From: Bacteroidota bacterium
GTDB taxonomy: Bacteria > Bacteroidota > Bacteroidia > JACCXN01
NCBI GenBank assembly: GCA_013696965.1
Contig: JACCXN010000091.1
Span: 186,001-250,000, forward strand
DNA length: 64,000 nt
Direction: 5' to 3'
The position numbers and the translations under genes were made by a program. The notes under the pieces are model-generated. The model worked only from the letters and a program-made list of their open reading frames with translations, had not been told where the DNA came from and did not search any database. Below are positions 39,647 to 49,048 of this stretch, piece by piece; the first letter of the stretch is position 1; the number at the start of each line of letters is the position of its first letter.

Positions 39647-41893
39647 TTATGCCGGTTTGTTTTTGGAATAATGCCCGTGCTTTAGTCTATACATAATTCC
39701 AGATTTAACAAATTTGGACAGATAACTTTCCGCTGTCTTGTACTTAATTTTAAAGTTTGTCGCTATTTTAAAGGCTTCTGAGGCAGAAAATTCTATAGGG
39801 AGATTATAAAAGAATTTTGCTTGTTCGTTATTGTTAAATTTTATCTGTTTATCATTAAATCTGGAGTATATTTCCATTGTGTGGATTCTTAAATATTCAA
39901 CTATTTTGATTGATTTTTCAAAATCAGAATCATTACAGAGTATCTCAGTTCTATTTTCACCCCACTCATCCATTAACCTTAAAGTTGTTAATATCATCGC
40001 TATTCTGAATGCCATAAGCCCTAATCTGCGAATACTGGCAATTAAATCTTCTCCAACAATTTCTTTAAACTCATTTTGCCACTTACCAAATAATTTATTA
40101 AATTGGGCTTGCTGCTCACCAGTTAATTTAAAAGTAAGTCCCACTTCCAGTTCATTTAGTTTATTATAGTGAAACAATAATTTCTCACTTAAACTTTTCA
40201 TGTACTCCGCCAGATCTACATTTCCATTATCGGCAAAAACATCCTGCCATTCTGTATCCGTGCTAAAGGCGTAAAAGGCAAATCTGCTAAATAATCCATT
40301 TTCAGCAGAGGGGATTAAAGACGATACTTGATTGGGCGTTCCACTTAAAACAACAGCAACATTAGGATTGAGTACATCAATGTATTCATCATCTGCCACT
40401 CTTAATAAAGAGACGGACTCATGGTGAAAAACCTTTCTTAAGAAATCGCTGTAATTTCCCCACTCATTATTCATTGTAAGACTTAAAGTGTCTGCCTCTG
40501 TTTCATAAATAATACCCCAGCCATCATTTTTATTTATTGTTTTAAGTACTGCCGAAGCACTACAATTTGCCGGAATGAATAAGCGTTTGCCATCCTCCAG
40601 TAATTTCTGATGTATAGCATGACCGAGGTATTTGGGATATTTTAGCACACCCTTTCCAGCAGAAGCGGGAGCAACTACAAATAAAAACAGAGGCATGCCT
40701 ACTTTGTCTTTATTATAAGTGCCATTAATATTTGGCATTAAAATACTTAATGTTGTTAATGACCCCAATAAAGCTATATCCCGTTCTTTTTGTTTGGTAA
40801 AAAGATTGCATACCTGCTCCAACAAGTTGGGTAAATTATTATAAACCTCCTCGGGAAATGTAGAAACATTAAAACTCTTAGGTGTGTTTAAAGGGGTAAT
40901 GTCGGGGATGAAGGGTTTGAGGGGAATTGGGGCATCAGTATTATTTTGAATTTCTGATGCCCTTGTTAAATCATACCCTGCTTCCTTAGCATAATACAAT
41001 AGCGTTTTAAAAGTTATTTTGTTCTGATAATTATTCAGGCAGTAATTCCATTTTGCGATAGAAGCGTTTTCATCATGTTTAGACCCGTCCAGACGGCAAA
41101 GCTGTAAATAAAGGTCTTTCCCCTTGTTGTTAGGGATGGCTGAAACAATAGCTAATGTCACCTTATACCACCGCTCATGATTATAGGTGATGGATATATT
41201 TCTACCAGTTAAAAATTTGGCTATATCTTCAGTAATTTTACTTGCAGAGACAGTATCCTTCCAATGCTTTTCGGCAATGCCATCCTGATTTATTTCACTT
41301 ACTTCCACACAAAACCTTTTTGCATCCCAGTTTATAAATATATTTGGATCGTATGACATAAAACACAACCGCTGAACATCTGAACCGCTTTTATCGATCT
41401 GTAATTTAAACTTTTGCTTGTAATATCCCTCTAAGGATTGAAACGCTATTTTATGGTCTTCCATTGAAGAGTCAACCATTACTAGGACTTTTAGTCCAGT
41501 TCCTGATGGAGATTTCCATACTGCTAAAGTATAAGGATCTTTGCTTATAAGTGTTTTGTTCTCTAGTAACCGATCAGAGATTTTATCTATATCTAATACA
41601 AGCAAATTGTTATATTCTAGGATATTCTCCTGCCTACGTCCTCCATTATAGGTAGCGCTAAAGGTAACTCCGGGGAGATTTGCTTTTAGTTCCCCGGCCT
41701 TCTTGACCTCACTCTCTGCAAAATATTGTTTTATATGACCGATAATCTTTTTAAATTTTCCGTTTTTTATGCGAAAAAGAATAACAATTAATGAAGCAAC
41801 CTTTGGCTGCCCTTGCTTAATATTTTCAAAAAAAGAAACGGTTATTTTTTTTCGGTTGATTTTCTTTGCCTTGCATTTTATTTCTGTTTTCAT
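39647..41893 (-). CDS. BT4734/DUF3987-type replication protein
   Basis: This 748-residue protein has a BT4734/VirE-type N-terminal region with LLVLDIDKI (D101 and D103), a primase C-terminal-like segment around 230-310 (NHERWYKVTLAIVSAIPNNKGKD), and a DUF3987 P-loop region with VVAPASAGKGVLKYP around residue 410. Proteins of this build accompany Bacteroidota mobile elements and probably help replicate the excised form. The family recognition is good; the biochemical step is inferred. Confidence 0.82.
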   Translation of the reverse strand: MKTEIKCKAKKINRKKITVSFFENIKQGQPKVASLIVILFRIKNGKFKKIIGHIKQYFAESEVKKAGELKANLPGVTFSATYNGGRRQENILEYNNLLVLDIDKISDRLLENKTLISKDPYTLAVWKSPSGTGLKVLVMVDSSMEDHKIAFQSLEGYYKQKFKLQIDKSGSDVQRLCFMSYDPNIFINWDAKRFCVEVSEINQDGIAEKHWKDTVSASKITEDIAKFLTGRNISITYNHERWYKVTLAIVSAIPNNKGKDLYLQLCRLDGSKHDENASIAKWNYCLNNYQNKITFKTLLYYAKEAGYDLTRASEIQNNTDAPIPLKPFIPDITPLNTPKSFNVSTFPEEVYNNLPNLLEQVCNLFTKQKERDIALLGSLTTLSILMPNINGTYNKDKVGMPLFLFVVAPASAGKGVLKYPKYLGHAIHQKLLEDGKRLFIPANCSASAVLKTINKNDGWGIIYETEADTLSLTMNNEWGNYSDFLRKVFHHESVSLLRVADDEYIDVLNPNVAVVLSGTPNQVSSLIPSAENGLFSRFAFYAFSTDTEWQDVFADNGNVDLAEYMKSLSEKLLFHYNKLNELEVGLTFKLTGEQQAQFNKLFGKWQNEFKEIVGEDLIASIRRLGLMAFRIAMILTTLRLMDEWGENRTEILCNDSDFEKSIKIVEYLRIHTMEIYSRFNDKQIKFNNNEQAKFFYNLPIEFSASEAFKIATNFKIKYKTAESYLSKFVKSGIMYRLKHGHYSKNKPA

Positions 41894-41905
41894 AGTTTTA
41901 AAGTT

Positions 41906-42103
41906 TTAGATTATTTTTTTACCCACCCACCCTTTATTTATAATTTTAGGGTGTGTATTTAAGAAGTTGCTTTTTCGTAACTCCGTGCCTTTGAATGCTG
42001 TTTTTGCCCCTCTATTAATAAGGGGTTCATAGAAGATACTCTCATTGACATTTTGTGTTTTCATAAGATAAGATTTATAGGCAGGCTTCATTGGTGTGCC
42101 CAT
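41906..42103 (-). CDS. Small hypothetical protein
   Basis: This ORF of up to 65 residues lies 12 bases upstream of the replication protein gene on the same strand. It may start at an internal ATG at 42064 (KTQNVNESIFYEPLINRGAK). It has no recognisable domain. Its position in the operon makes it plausible, but it could be a chance frame. Confidence 0.35.
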   Translation of the reverse strand: MGTPMKPAYKSYLMKTQNVNESIFYEPLINRGAKTAFKGTELRKSNFLNTHPKIINKGWVGKKII

Positions 42104-42322
42104 ATATCTTACATAACTTCCGAGTGGAAAAAGTTTTTGGCTGTTTTGACCAAAAAAGAAAGAAAACCTCTTGAAACGCTTGCCTACAAAGGCAGAAAAA
42201 AGTTATTAACAATTTTTCTATCAGCAGATCAGCAATTAAACGTGGATTAGTAAAAATTTTAACGCAATTACTTGAATGTCAATGAAATTATGGAGATAAT
42301 TGTCCAGTGTAATTTTAAAATT

Positions 42323-42649
42323 ATGGACAAAAGAAAAATTATCATTCAGCTCATCCAGCAGGACTTGAAGCACAATCAGCTTTTAAGCGGACTTGAAAAA
42401 TTGCACCTGACCACGGAAGCACATCCTTTGGAAATAATGGATGTAGTAGCCGAAATGATGGGAATTCCAACGGGTAGTGCAAGTGAAGAATGGATGAAAA
42501 TTTACATCAGCTTTTTGGAAGAAGCAGGGCAATATGCAATTACTTCAAGAGGGGAGCGATTATTGCCACTTGCGGAAAAGTGCTATAATCTGTTACTGGC
42601 TTGTGCAGAGATTGAAAGAAGGGTGGAATCAATGGGAGAGGGTAAATAA
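42323..42649 (+). CDS. Small hypothetical element protein
   Basis: The protein is 108 residues when started at the ATG at 42323 (MDKRKIIIQLIQQDLKHNQLL); upstream ATGs would add a weakly conserved leader. The sequence is mostly helical and resembles small proteins of unknown function found next to integrases in Bacteroidota elements, but I know no function. It is divergent from the replication operon and convergent with the hypothetical gene at 42672. Confidence 0.6.
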   Translation: MDKRKIIIQLIQQDLKHNQLLSGLEKLHLTTEAHPLEIMDVVAEMMGIPTGSASEEWMKIYISFLEEAGQYAITSRGERLLPLAEKCYNLLLACAEIERRVESMGEGK

Positions 42650-42671
42650 ACTTTTTTTCGAAGTTTGTGAG

Positions 42672-43250
42672 TTACAGTATAGCGTACCTTTCTTTTACCA
42701 AAGCATCTGACTTGGTTATAAATAATTCCGTGTCATCATATTCTATTTTTGATAAAATTACAAAGCTCATTTCTCTGACATTTAATATACTTATTGAAAA
42801 CAATAGTTTTTCGAGCGAAAATTGATTGGATTCAAATTCATAAGCCGCAACAGTCCCAATTTCCTTTTCTACCAGAGTTAAGTGATTTTCATTTAAATCA
42901 GAAAAATCTAATTGGAAGGATTGTGTTTGATACAATGGAAACAGAACATTTTCATTAAAAAAGTCCTTAAAAAGAATTGTTCTCTTCTTTCTATTGTTTA
43001 CCCGAATTTCAATAATACTTTGGTAACTGTCTGTTAAGCCAGAAATTTGAGTGAGATTACCCAGATCACGCCACTCATTATATTCAGGGATTTGCAGAAC
43101 CTCAAAAAATGATGTATCAAAAAAAGCTTCTTCTAAAGAACATCTTGCCATTTTCGCTGCTTCTCGAAAATTTTTCCAACAAGTTTCATCAAACTGTCCA
43201 ATAACTATAAAGCAACCGATACAAAAAAAATTGATTTTTATTTTATCCAA
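42672..43250 (-). CDS. Hypothetical protein
   Basis: This 192-residue protein starts with a short hydrophobic region (INFFCIGCFIVIG) and continues as a soluble mixed alpha/beta sequence. I recognise no domain and no catalytic motif. It shares its strand with the two following small genes, which may form a cargo cluster of the left element half. An intact frame of this length in AT-rich DNA supports it being a real gene. Confidence 0.5.
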   Translation of the reverse strand: MDKIKINFFCIGCFIVIGQFDETCWKNFREAAKMARCSLEEAFFDTSFFEVLQIPEYNEWRDLGNLTQISGLTDSYQSIIEIRVNNRKKRTILFKDFFNENVLFPLYQTQSFQLDFSDLNENHLTLVEKEIGTVAAYEFESNQFSLEKLLFSISILNVREMSFVILSKIEYDDTELFITKSDALVKERYAIL

Positions 43251-43291
43251 TGGAGTTATGTAGAAACGAAGTGATTTTTTGTCCGGTGTAT

Positions 43292-43513
43292 TTACTTGCT
43301 TTTTGTGATTAATATAATTCCGTATTCTTTGGAAACTACAATCATTGCCTTTGCCTCATCGAGGTTCTCCTGAATTGTTGGTTCCTTGTAATATCCTAGC
43401 CAAATTTCTTCAAAGTCACTTTCGGAAACTGCAATTTTGCTGTGCTTTGGAGCCATAAGAATAAAATCAGCACCTATTTTTCCGGATTTTAGGGACTTCA
43501 GTAATTTGCTCAT
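43292..43513 (-). CDS. Small hypothetical protein
   Basis: The protein is 73 residues from the ATG at 43513 (MSKLLKSLKSGKIGADFIL); a longer start at 43579 adds 22 residues rich in polar and basic residues. The later part has DEAKAMIVVSKEYGIILITKSK. No domain is recognised. It lies between two other unknown genes on the same strand. Confidence 0.4.
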   Translation of the reverse strand: MSKLLKSLKSGKIGADFILMAPKHSKIAVSESDFEEIWLGYYKEPTIQENLDEAKAMIVVSKEYGIILITKSK

Positions 43514-43594
43514 TTTAGTTATGGTTTTATTTCGCTGGTTCTGCCATTCCTTTTGGTGGCGGTTGTAAGGCTCTTGCAATAAACAGCTCTAATG

Positions 43595-44230
43595 TTATCT
43601 TCTAGATGGTTCATACTCAAGTTTATCAAATTTTTCTAAAATTTCGGTGGTACCATCAGAATTTTCCATGTCTGTTCTCCAAAGCCCAATCCCTTCTACA
43701 TAATATTCAATTATTTTAGAATTTAATCCTATTATTTCCTTTACTACCTTAATTGCAATTCTTTGATCATCACCAACAGTTACAGTAGTCCAACTTGAAG
43801 TGCACCTCATCTCATCCCCTTTAATATCCGTATATAGCCATACTGAGATTGCATTGGCAGATGGCATTTTAAACGTGGTTCTAGGAACATTGTACCATCG
43901 TCTCTTATTGGTTTCAATCTCATTGGTTGAAACTGATTCCACCATATTAGCCTCATTCTCAGAAAATTTAACGGTCATTGTTAAAATTGACATTGGCTCG
44001 TTTTTATACATTTGAGCATCCATTATGTTATGCTGATCAGCTTTTTCATCATAATAAATTATTCTTGAGAAATTAGTTCTGCCACCAGTTTTACTAGGTT
44101 TGTAAAAAATTGCTTTATTGTAGTGAGGATTTGGTAATACAAAATCTTTAATTGATTGTCCACTTGATGACATTGTACTTGCCATAAGCATTAACATTAG
44201 CGCAAAAAACATTTGAGTGATTGTTTTCAT
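43595..44230 (-). CDS. Hypothetical secreted protein
   Basis: This 211-residue protein has an N-terminal signal peptide (TQMFFALMLMLMASTMSSSG), so it is exported, and a soluble remainder rich in beta-type segments. No known family is recognised. It is the first of a minus-strand set of three unknown small genes in the left half of the island, and its upstream flank holds the degraded internal att-like site. Confidence 0.55.
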   Translation of the reverse strand: MKTITQMFFALMLMLMASTMSSSGQSIKDFVLPNPHYNKAIFYKPSKTGGRTNFSRIIYYDEKADQHNIMDAQMYKNEPMSILTMTVKFSENEANMVESVSTNEIETNKRRWYNVPRTTFKMPSANAISVWLYTDIKGDEMRCTSSWTTVTVGDDQRIAIKVVKEIIGLNSKIIEYYVEGIGLWRTDMENSDGTTEILEKFDKLEYEPSRR

Positions 44231-44427
44231 TTAGTGTGTTTTTAAAAAATTTAAGCTAATCTCCAAAATAAAATTGTACGCTTTGAAAAAAGTTTTATGA
44301 AAAATCTATTTTGCAAAATCAACAAAAAAGCCTGTTATTAAAGCGTTACAAGTTATTATCTGAGTTATTTTCCAAAACCAGAATTGTAATTCCTTAAAAG
44401 CAAAAAAAATCATTCATAATCCGGTCT

Positions 44428-44525
44428 TTTCCCCTTCTGTTTCCCCCTTTTGAAAATCATTAAGGCAAAAATTCCACCGCCTTCAACCCGACTGATAAAA
44501 TGGTTCGACCCTAAACAGGGGTGGG
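44428..44525. repeat. Degraded internal att-like site with TTTCCCCT pair
   Basis: GGTTCGA starts at 44502 and the following bases match attL at 15 of 23 positions. A TTTCCCC pair starts 74 bases to its left (44428 and 44440); at attR the pair starts 72 bases to the left of the core. The same arrangement suggests a fossil att site joining two elements. Confidence 0.4.
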
Positions 44526-45086
44526 ACTTTTTGAAATGACTTTTAAATCATTAGAATTGACTGATAATTCCATAAGTTCAATTAAATCTGTTGCAGAACC
44601 TGTTGTATAATCAAATTTATTTGATCCAAATGATTTAAGGATCTCCTGAATATTTATTGTTTCTACATTGTGGCTTTTGATGAAAGTTAGCTCCTGTGGG
44701 TTTTTTACATTTCCATAAACAAACAGAAATTTCCAGTCCTCAGAACCTGTCAAACGGTGTCTGATTTGTTTTTTCTTTTCACTAAGAAACTTCTTCTGAA
44801 TCCAATCCTGAACAGCGAGTTCAAGTTGTTCATTTGTTCTCTTTGTAGCGTTACCTGAACCTTTGATAGAAAACTCCTCTTGTCTTTCTTTGGTTAAACC
44901 GGATATATAGTTTACAGGCCTTATGCTTACCTGAACCTCAACATGGATTTTTTCCCATTCTCCATTCCCTTTATTTTTTATTGCTAAGAGATCAATTTCA
45001 TCAATACCCATCTTTAATCCACGGATAGTAAAATACCCCTTTCTGGTCAGCCATTCTTCCACTACCTGTTCAGCTAATAGTGCCAT
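44511..45086 (-). CDS. Putative PD-(D/E)xK nuclease-like protein
   Basis: The protein is about 191 residues from the ATG at 45086 (ALLAEQVVEEWLTRKGY); the start at 45218 adds a hydrophobic leader of doubtful reality. An N-terminal helix with E10 and E11, then IDEIDLLAI and HVEVQVS, gives the E...D...ExQ order of restriction-endonuclease-like folds. The rest contains a helical linker and a short strand set. It is divergent from the XRE regulator, 141 bases apart. It could be an orphan nuclease or a toxin-like effector; this is inference from motif order. Confidence 0.5.
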   Translation of the reverse strand: MALLAEQVVEEWLTRKGYFTIRGLKMGIDEIDLLAIKNKGNGEWEKIHVEVQVSIRPVNYISGLTKERQEEFSIKGSGNATKRTNEQLELAVQDWIQKKFLSEKKKQIRHRLTGSEDWKFLFVYGNVKNPQELTFIKSHNVETINIQEILKSFGSNKFDYTTGSATDLIELMELSVNSNDLKVISKSPTPV

Positions 45087-45227
45087 TTTTTTGGTTCTGA
45101 ATTTATAATTTGATATTAATTTTGGTAACAACAAAATCTCTTTGGTAATAGCAAATATAAACATAAAAAACCTATCGGTGGCATTAAAAACACCGAAATT
45201 TTGAATCAAAAGTCCCAATATTGAATT

Positions 45228-45455
45228 ATGTTGGAACAGGAGGATTTTTTAACAGCTTTGGGGCAGAATATTAACCGGATACGGAAGGAAAAGGGCTTGT
45301 CTTTTCAGGAGCTGGCATTGGAAGCTGATATTGAAAAATCAAATTTGGTAAAACTAACATCACATGGTACAAATATTACTGTTTTAACGCTTAATAAAAT
45401 TGCCTGTGCTCTGGGGGTGGAACCTGCCGAATTGTTGAGATTTAAAACAAACTAA
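45228..45455 (+). CDS. XRE-family transcriptional regulator
   Basis: This 75-residue protein is a single HTH_3/XRE domain: LGQNINRIRKEKGLSFQELALEADIEKSNLVKLT, then TVLTLNKIACALGVEPAELL. It is divergent from the nuclease-like gene. A TTTTGA-A-TCAAAA inverted repeat at 45199-45211 lies just upstream. It may repress itself and the neighbouring operon. Confidence 0.85.
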   Translation: MLEQEDFLTALGQNINRIRKEKGLSFQELALEADIEKSNLVKLTSHGTNITVLTLNKIACALGVEPAELLRFKTN

Positions 45456-45492
45456 AATAAGATGAAATATATTGATCTTGATTTTTCTTTCA

Positions 45493-47508
45493 TTATTTCA
45501 ATTGTTTCTGTTTTTTCTTTTGTTTAATTTTTGGCTGTTCTTCTTCAAAGTCATAAGTCAGTGTCAAGTCAATAAAACGATCTGATTTGATTAGTTTATC
45601 AAATTGTTTTTTAAGTGATTTATATTCTTCGTCCTCATTTATTAAAGTATTTCGTAGAATTTGATAATGCCTTAAAAATTCTCTGATGGCAGGATTTGTC
45701 GTCCTTTCATTAATGTCTGTAAAGTTGCTTGTCTCAATGATTGCTTTAGCTTCTTCCCACTCGTTACTCTTTCTGATAGCTTGATACTCTTTTTTCCAGA
45801 TGTCAGTATAACCAAGTTGTCTTTCAAAGACACTTCTGTAAACAATATATGTCTCAGGCATATAAAGAATTTCAAAAAATTCTTCAATATTGTTGCCGAA
45901 TGCTTTATGAAAGAATGATGTTTTATCATTTCTTGTTGCAGGGGCAACAATGCCTTTTGTTACATTCAAAACAGATTGAATGGCTCGAATAAATTTTTTA
46001 TTCCAGAATTTACCTGTGTAATCTCGATTTTTTGCTTCTTCACCAAAAAGCGGGATGTACTTCATAGGAAATGAAAAGATAGCAATATTATATTCTTTGC
46101 AGAGCTGAATATTTATTTCTAAACGATTATATAAGTCTTCTGGTTTGTCCTTAAAGTTATAAAGAATGTAATTTGAAAGTTCACGAATACCATACTTTGC
46201 TGCTAATTTTACTGCATTTTCATATTGTTTCCTCATGCCAATATAATCAAATGCTATCCTTAATGGTCTGATTGGAATTTCACTCATCAACTTCATTAAC
46301 TCGTCTGTTACATACCTTGCGTCAGTTCCTTGGTTAAAATCTACATAACGTAACTTAGGTGATTTATTCCTGTATTTTTCATTTAGGTTTTTAAGCTCTT
46401 TGTATGCATTTAATAGATTTTCTTTTGATGTAGTTTCAAGTTTCAGAAGCTGATAGTTATCAAGTACATTATAAGCAAATTGTTTGTTTTCTCCTTTTAA
46501 TTTATTGATTAAATCTTGAAACAGTCTATATGTTCTCCTGATGTATGCCTTTTGATTTGGATGATTTATTAAATTTTTAATTGATATATCTAATTGATTA
46601 GGTTCTATAAATGTTGCTCCTTTTACAAAACCCATTTCTTTTATTTCTTGTATTATTTCAGGAAAGTTTGGCGAAGCCAAAACATTGTTGTCCATCAACA
46701 AAAGATTTTGCTGTTCACCATAAAGTTCTTTGATTTCAAAAAACTTATCATAGGTTTCAATTTTTGGTTTGTATGTTGGTTCTAAAATTGGGACAGAGCA
46801 AAAGGCACATTTTCTTGTGCAACCTTTTGTCATGAAGGTAAAGTATGCACTTTGTGTTGGATACTGATATTCTATTTCATCAAGAATGGAGTAATCAAGT
46901 GCTAAATTATCAATAATAGTTTTGTCGCCTTTGTCAAGAATACCTGGTTTGTCTAATAATCCTTGATGTGGTTTTATCCCGGTTTCTGCCTCTAATTCAT
47001 CGTGTAGCAATGAAGCTAAAACACCACCAACAAATATTTGTTTTGGGTCTTTAACTAACTTTTTCACGAAGTGTATCGTTTCAACAGTTATCTTCCAATA
47101 AAATGTAAAAAGTGTTGTTACATAAATTTTATCCCAATATGGCTCATTTTCATATTCCTTCTTTCTGAATTTAATTGAAAATTCCTCTAATGCCTTTGAT
47201 ATTAGATGCCCGTATTTCAAGTTTTCGATTTCAAAAACATCTAAGTTTTGCCTTTTGCCTGTCTTAATAAACTGTTTTATAAAAAAAGCCTTTTGTATCC
47301 ATTTGATTGAATTGTCAATTAAATTTAATTTCTTTAAACATTCATCGAATAGCTGCTCAACAACTAGATCTTTCAAATCACCTTTAAAGAACTTTACGTC
47401 ATCGCCTAAACTACGATGATACGTAGCTATTTTCATCAACCCAATTGGAGGATATTTGTTTTTATAGTTTGGTTCTACTAATAATATTTTTCGTTTTGCC
47501 GTGCTCAT
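45493..47508 (-). CDS. Radical SAM enzyme with N-terminal B12-binding-like region
   Basis: The protein is 671 residues from the ATG at 47508 (MSTAKRKILLVEPNY). The N-terminus ILLVEPNYKNKYPPIGLMKIATYHRSLGD resembles the cobalamin-binding-type domain seen before many radical SAM domains. The radical SAM cluster motif is C230-x3-C234-x2-C237 in MTKGCTRKCAFCSVP. The C-terminal third has no assigned domain and ends in a Lys/Gln-rich tail. It is the last gene of the operon and starts only one base after the stop of the HSP90-like gene. The substrate is unknown. Confidence 0.8.
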   Translation of the reverse strand: MSTAKRKILLVEPNYKNKYPPIGLMKIATYHRSLGDDVKFFKGDLKDLVVEQLFDECLKKLNLIDNSIKWIQKAFFIKQFIKTGKRQNLDVFEIENLKYGHLISKALEEFSIKFRKKEYENEPYWDKIYVTTLFTFYWKITVETIHFVKKLVKDPKQIFVGGVLASLLHDELEAETGIKPHQGLLDKPGILDKGDKTIIDNLALDYSILDEIEYQYPTQSAYFTFMTKGCTRKCAFCSVPILEPTYKPKIETYDKFFEIKELYGEQQNLLLMDNNVLASPNFPEIIQEIKEMGFVKGATFIEPNQLDISIKNLINHPNQKAYIRRTYRLFQDLINKLKGENKQFAYNVLDNYQLLKLETTSKENLLNAYKELKNLNEKYRNKSPKLRYVDFNQGTDARYVTDELMKLMSEIPIRPLRIAFDYIGMRKQYENAVKLAAKYGIRELSNYILYNFKDKPEDLYNRLEINIQLCKEYNIAIFSFPMKYIPLFGEEAKNRDYTGKFWNKKFIRAIQSVLNVTKGIVAPATRNDKTSFFHKAFGNNIEEFFEILYMPETYIVYRSVFERQLGYTDIWKKEYQAIRKSNEWEEAKAIIETSNFTDINERTTNPAIREFLRHYQILRNTLINEDEEYKSLKKQFDKLIKSDRFIDLTLTYDFEEEQPKIKQKKKQKQLK

Positions 47509-47509
47509 T

Positions 47510-49048
47510 CTAATTATATTTATCAACTATTCTTTTTTTGATTTGCTCGGAAAGATAAAAGTCTAGTTCTTCCTCTAAAATTTCAAATATTCCCAAAACT
47601 ACTGCTTTTTGCTCTTCGTTTAATTTATCGAAAACTGGAGGCGTATATTTACTAACCTCTAGTTCACTATCAGACAGACCCTTTAAAGAAATTGTCTTAT
47701 CTGCCAATATATTGTCCACTAGATTTCCTACATTGCTTGACAATGAGCCTTTCCGGATTATTCTATCAATTTCATTTTTTGCTTTAAGTGCTTTAACCTT
47801 CAATTCCGTCAACCTGCTAAGATGAAATGATTCTGTAGCTTCATTCTCGAATGCACCTCTGTTTTCTACAAAATTCTCATAAACTTTGTTATATTTTTCA
47901 ATTGTATCTAATCCATTATGAAGCTTTGATGCTGCTTGAGCCAATCTATTTTCCAAATTTTCTAATTTAAAAATCTCTGCTGCCTTTTCCTGAAATTGTA
48001 GACAAGTAGAATTCTCTACAAAATAATCTCGTCTGGCATTTGGTCTAAAACCATCACTTACAGTATGTATTTCTCCAATGAATCTTAAATTAGTCCTTTC
48101 TTGGCCAAAAAATCTATTACAGGTCATTTCGTTGCCAATTGCAATATTTTTTGTACGTAATCGAATACCCTTTTCGTAATCGAGATCAGATAACTTTACA
48201 TTAGATAACGCTCTATATCCGTACCAACATACTGCCAATAAATTTTGATCATCATCTAGAATATCAACAAAATCAACGCCAATCAGTTTAGACTCTTCTT
48301 CATTTCTTCCTAAAAATGTATTTTTATATCTTTTAAATAAAGTTTCCCCATTTATTTCAACATTATATTCGTCTAGAACTGCATTTTTATTTTTTAAATA
48401 TGATTTTATTTCTTCGATAAAAGAAAAGTTGGCGGCAAATGGAACTGGAGCCACCATAGATAAATACTCAGTTACTTTATTGGTATCTAACACAGTGTTA
48501 AAAGCATTATTAAGTGTAACGCGGAAATAATGTTTATCTACTTCTTCCTCAGTTTTCTCAATTTTTGTAATAATACTTATCGCTGCAGCTGCATCACTAT
48601 TGTCATTTCGGTTCTCTATAATCTTTTTTAAAAGCTTTGCATCAAGGGTCATTTTGCTTTTCACTGATTCACCAAAATAACTTGTTTCAAAAATTAGCTT
48701 ATCACAATAACCTAAACCTCCTAAACGACCTATCCCCCTAAATCCTTTTTGCCTTACACTATCTTTTTGAGAGTTGGCAACGTCTCCTAAGAAACGTAAT
48801 ACTTCCTTTTCTGAAACTCCTGTCGCATTATCATTTACTATAATGAGTTTACTGACGGAGTCTATAGTAATGTCAATTTTGCCTTCGCTTTTTTCTTTTA
48901 ATATTCCTAACTCAACTGCCACATCAATTTGGTCTGCTGCATTTTGGATATATTCACGGAAAATAAATCTTGCATCGTCATACATACCCGATGTTAAGGT
49001 TTCCAAAACCGTTTTACCTATCGTTGGGTTAAATTGTTTTTCCATCAT
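47510..49048 (-). CDS. HSP90-like GHKL ATPase B
   Basis: This 512-residue protein has the GHKL ATPase motifs: N-box REYIQNAADQI (E32, N36), the DNATG motif (D73) and the lid KGFRGIGRLGGLGYC (about 101-115). The N-terminal half is therefore an HSP90-like ATPase; the C-terminal half has no recognised domain. It is clearly paralogous to the gene at 51284-52828. Its start overlaps the preceding stop by an ATGA, so it is translationally coupled. Confidence 0.85.
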   Translation of the reverse strand: MMEKQFNPTIGKTVLETLTSGMYDDARFIFREYIQNAADQIDVAVELGILKEKSEGKIDITIDSVSKLIIVNDNATGVSEKEVLRFLGDVANSQKDSVRQKGFRGIGRLGGLGYCDKLIFETSYFGESVKSKMTLDAKLLKKIIENRNDNSDAAAAISIITKIEKTEEEVDKHYFRVTLNNAFNTVLDTNKVTEYLSMVAPVPFAANFSFIEEIKSYLKNKNAVLDEYNVEINGETLFKRYKNTFLGRNEEESKLIGVDFVDILDDDQNLLAVCWYGYRALSNVKLSDLDYEKGIRLRTKNIAIGNEMTCNRFFGQERTNLRFIGEIHTVSDGFRPNARRDYFVENSTCLQFQEKAAEIFKLENLENRLAQAASKLHNGLDTIEKYNKVYENFVENRGAFENEATESFHLSRLTELKVKALKAKNEIDRIIRKGSLSSNVGNLVDNILADKTISLKGLSDSELEVSKYTPPVFDKLNEEQKAVVLGIFEILEEELDFYLSEQIKKRIVDKYN

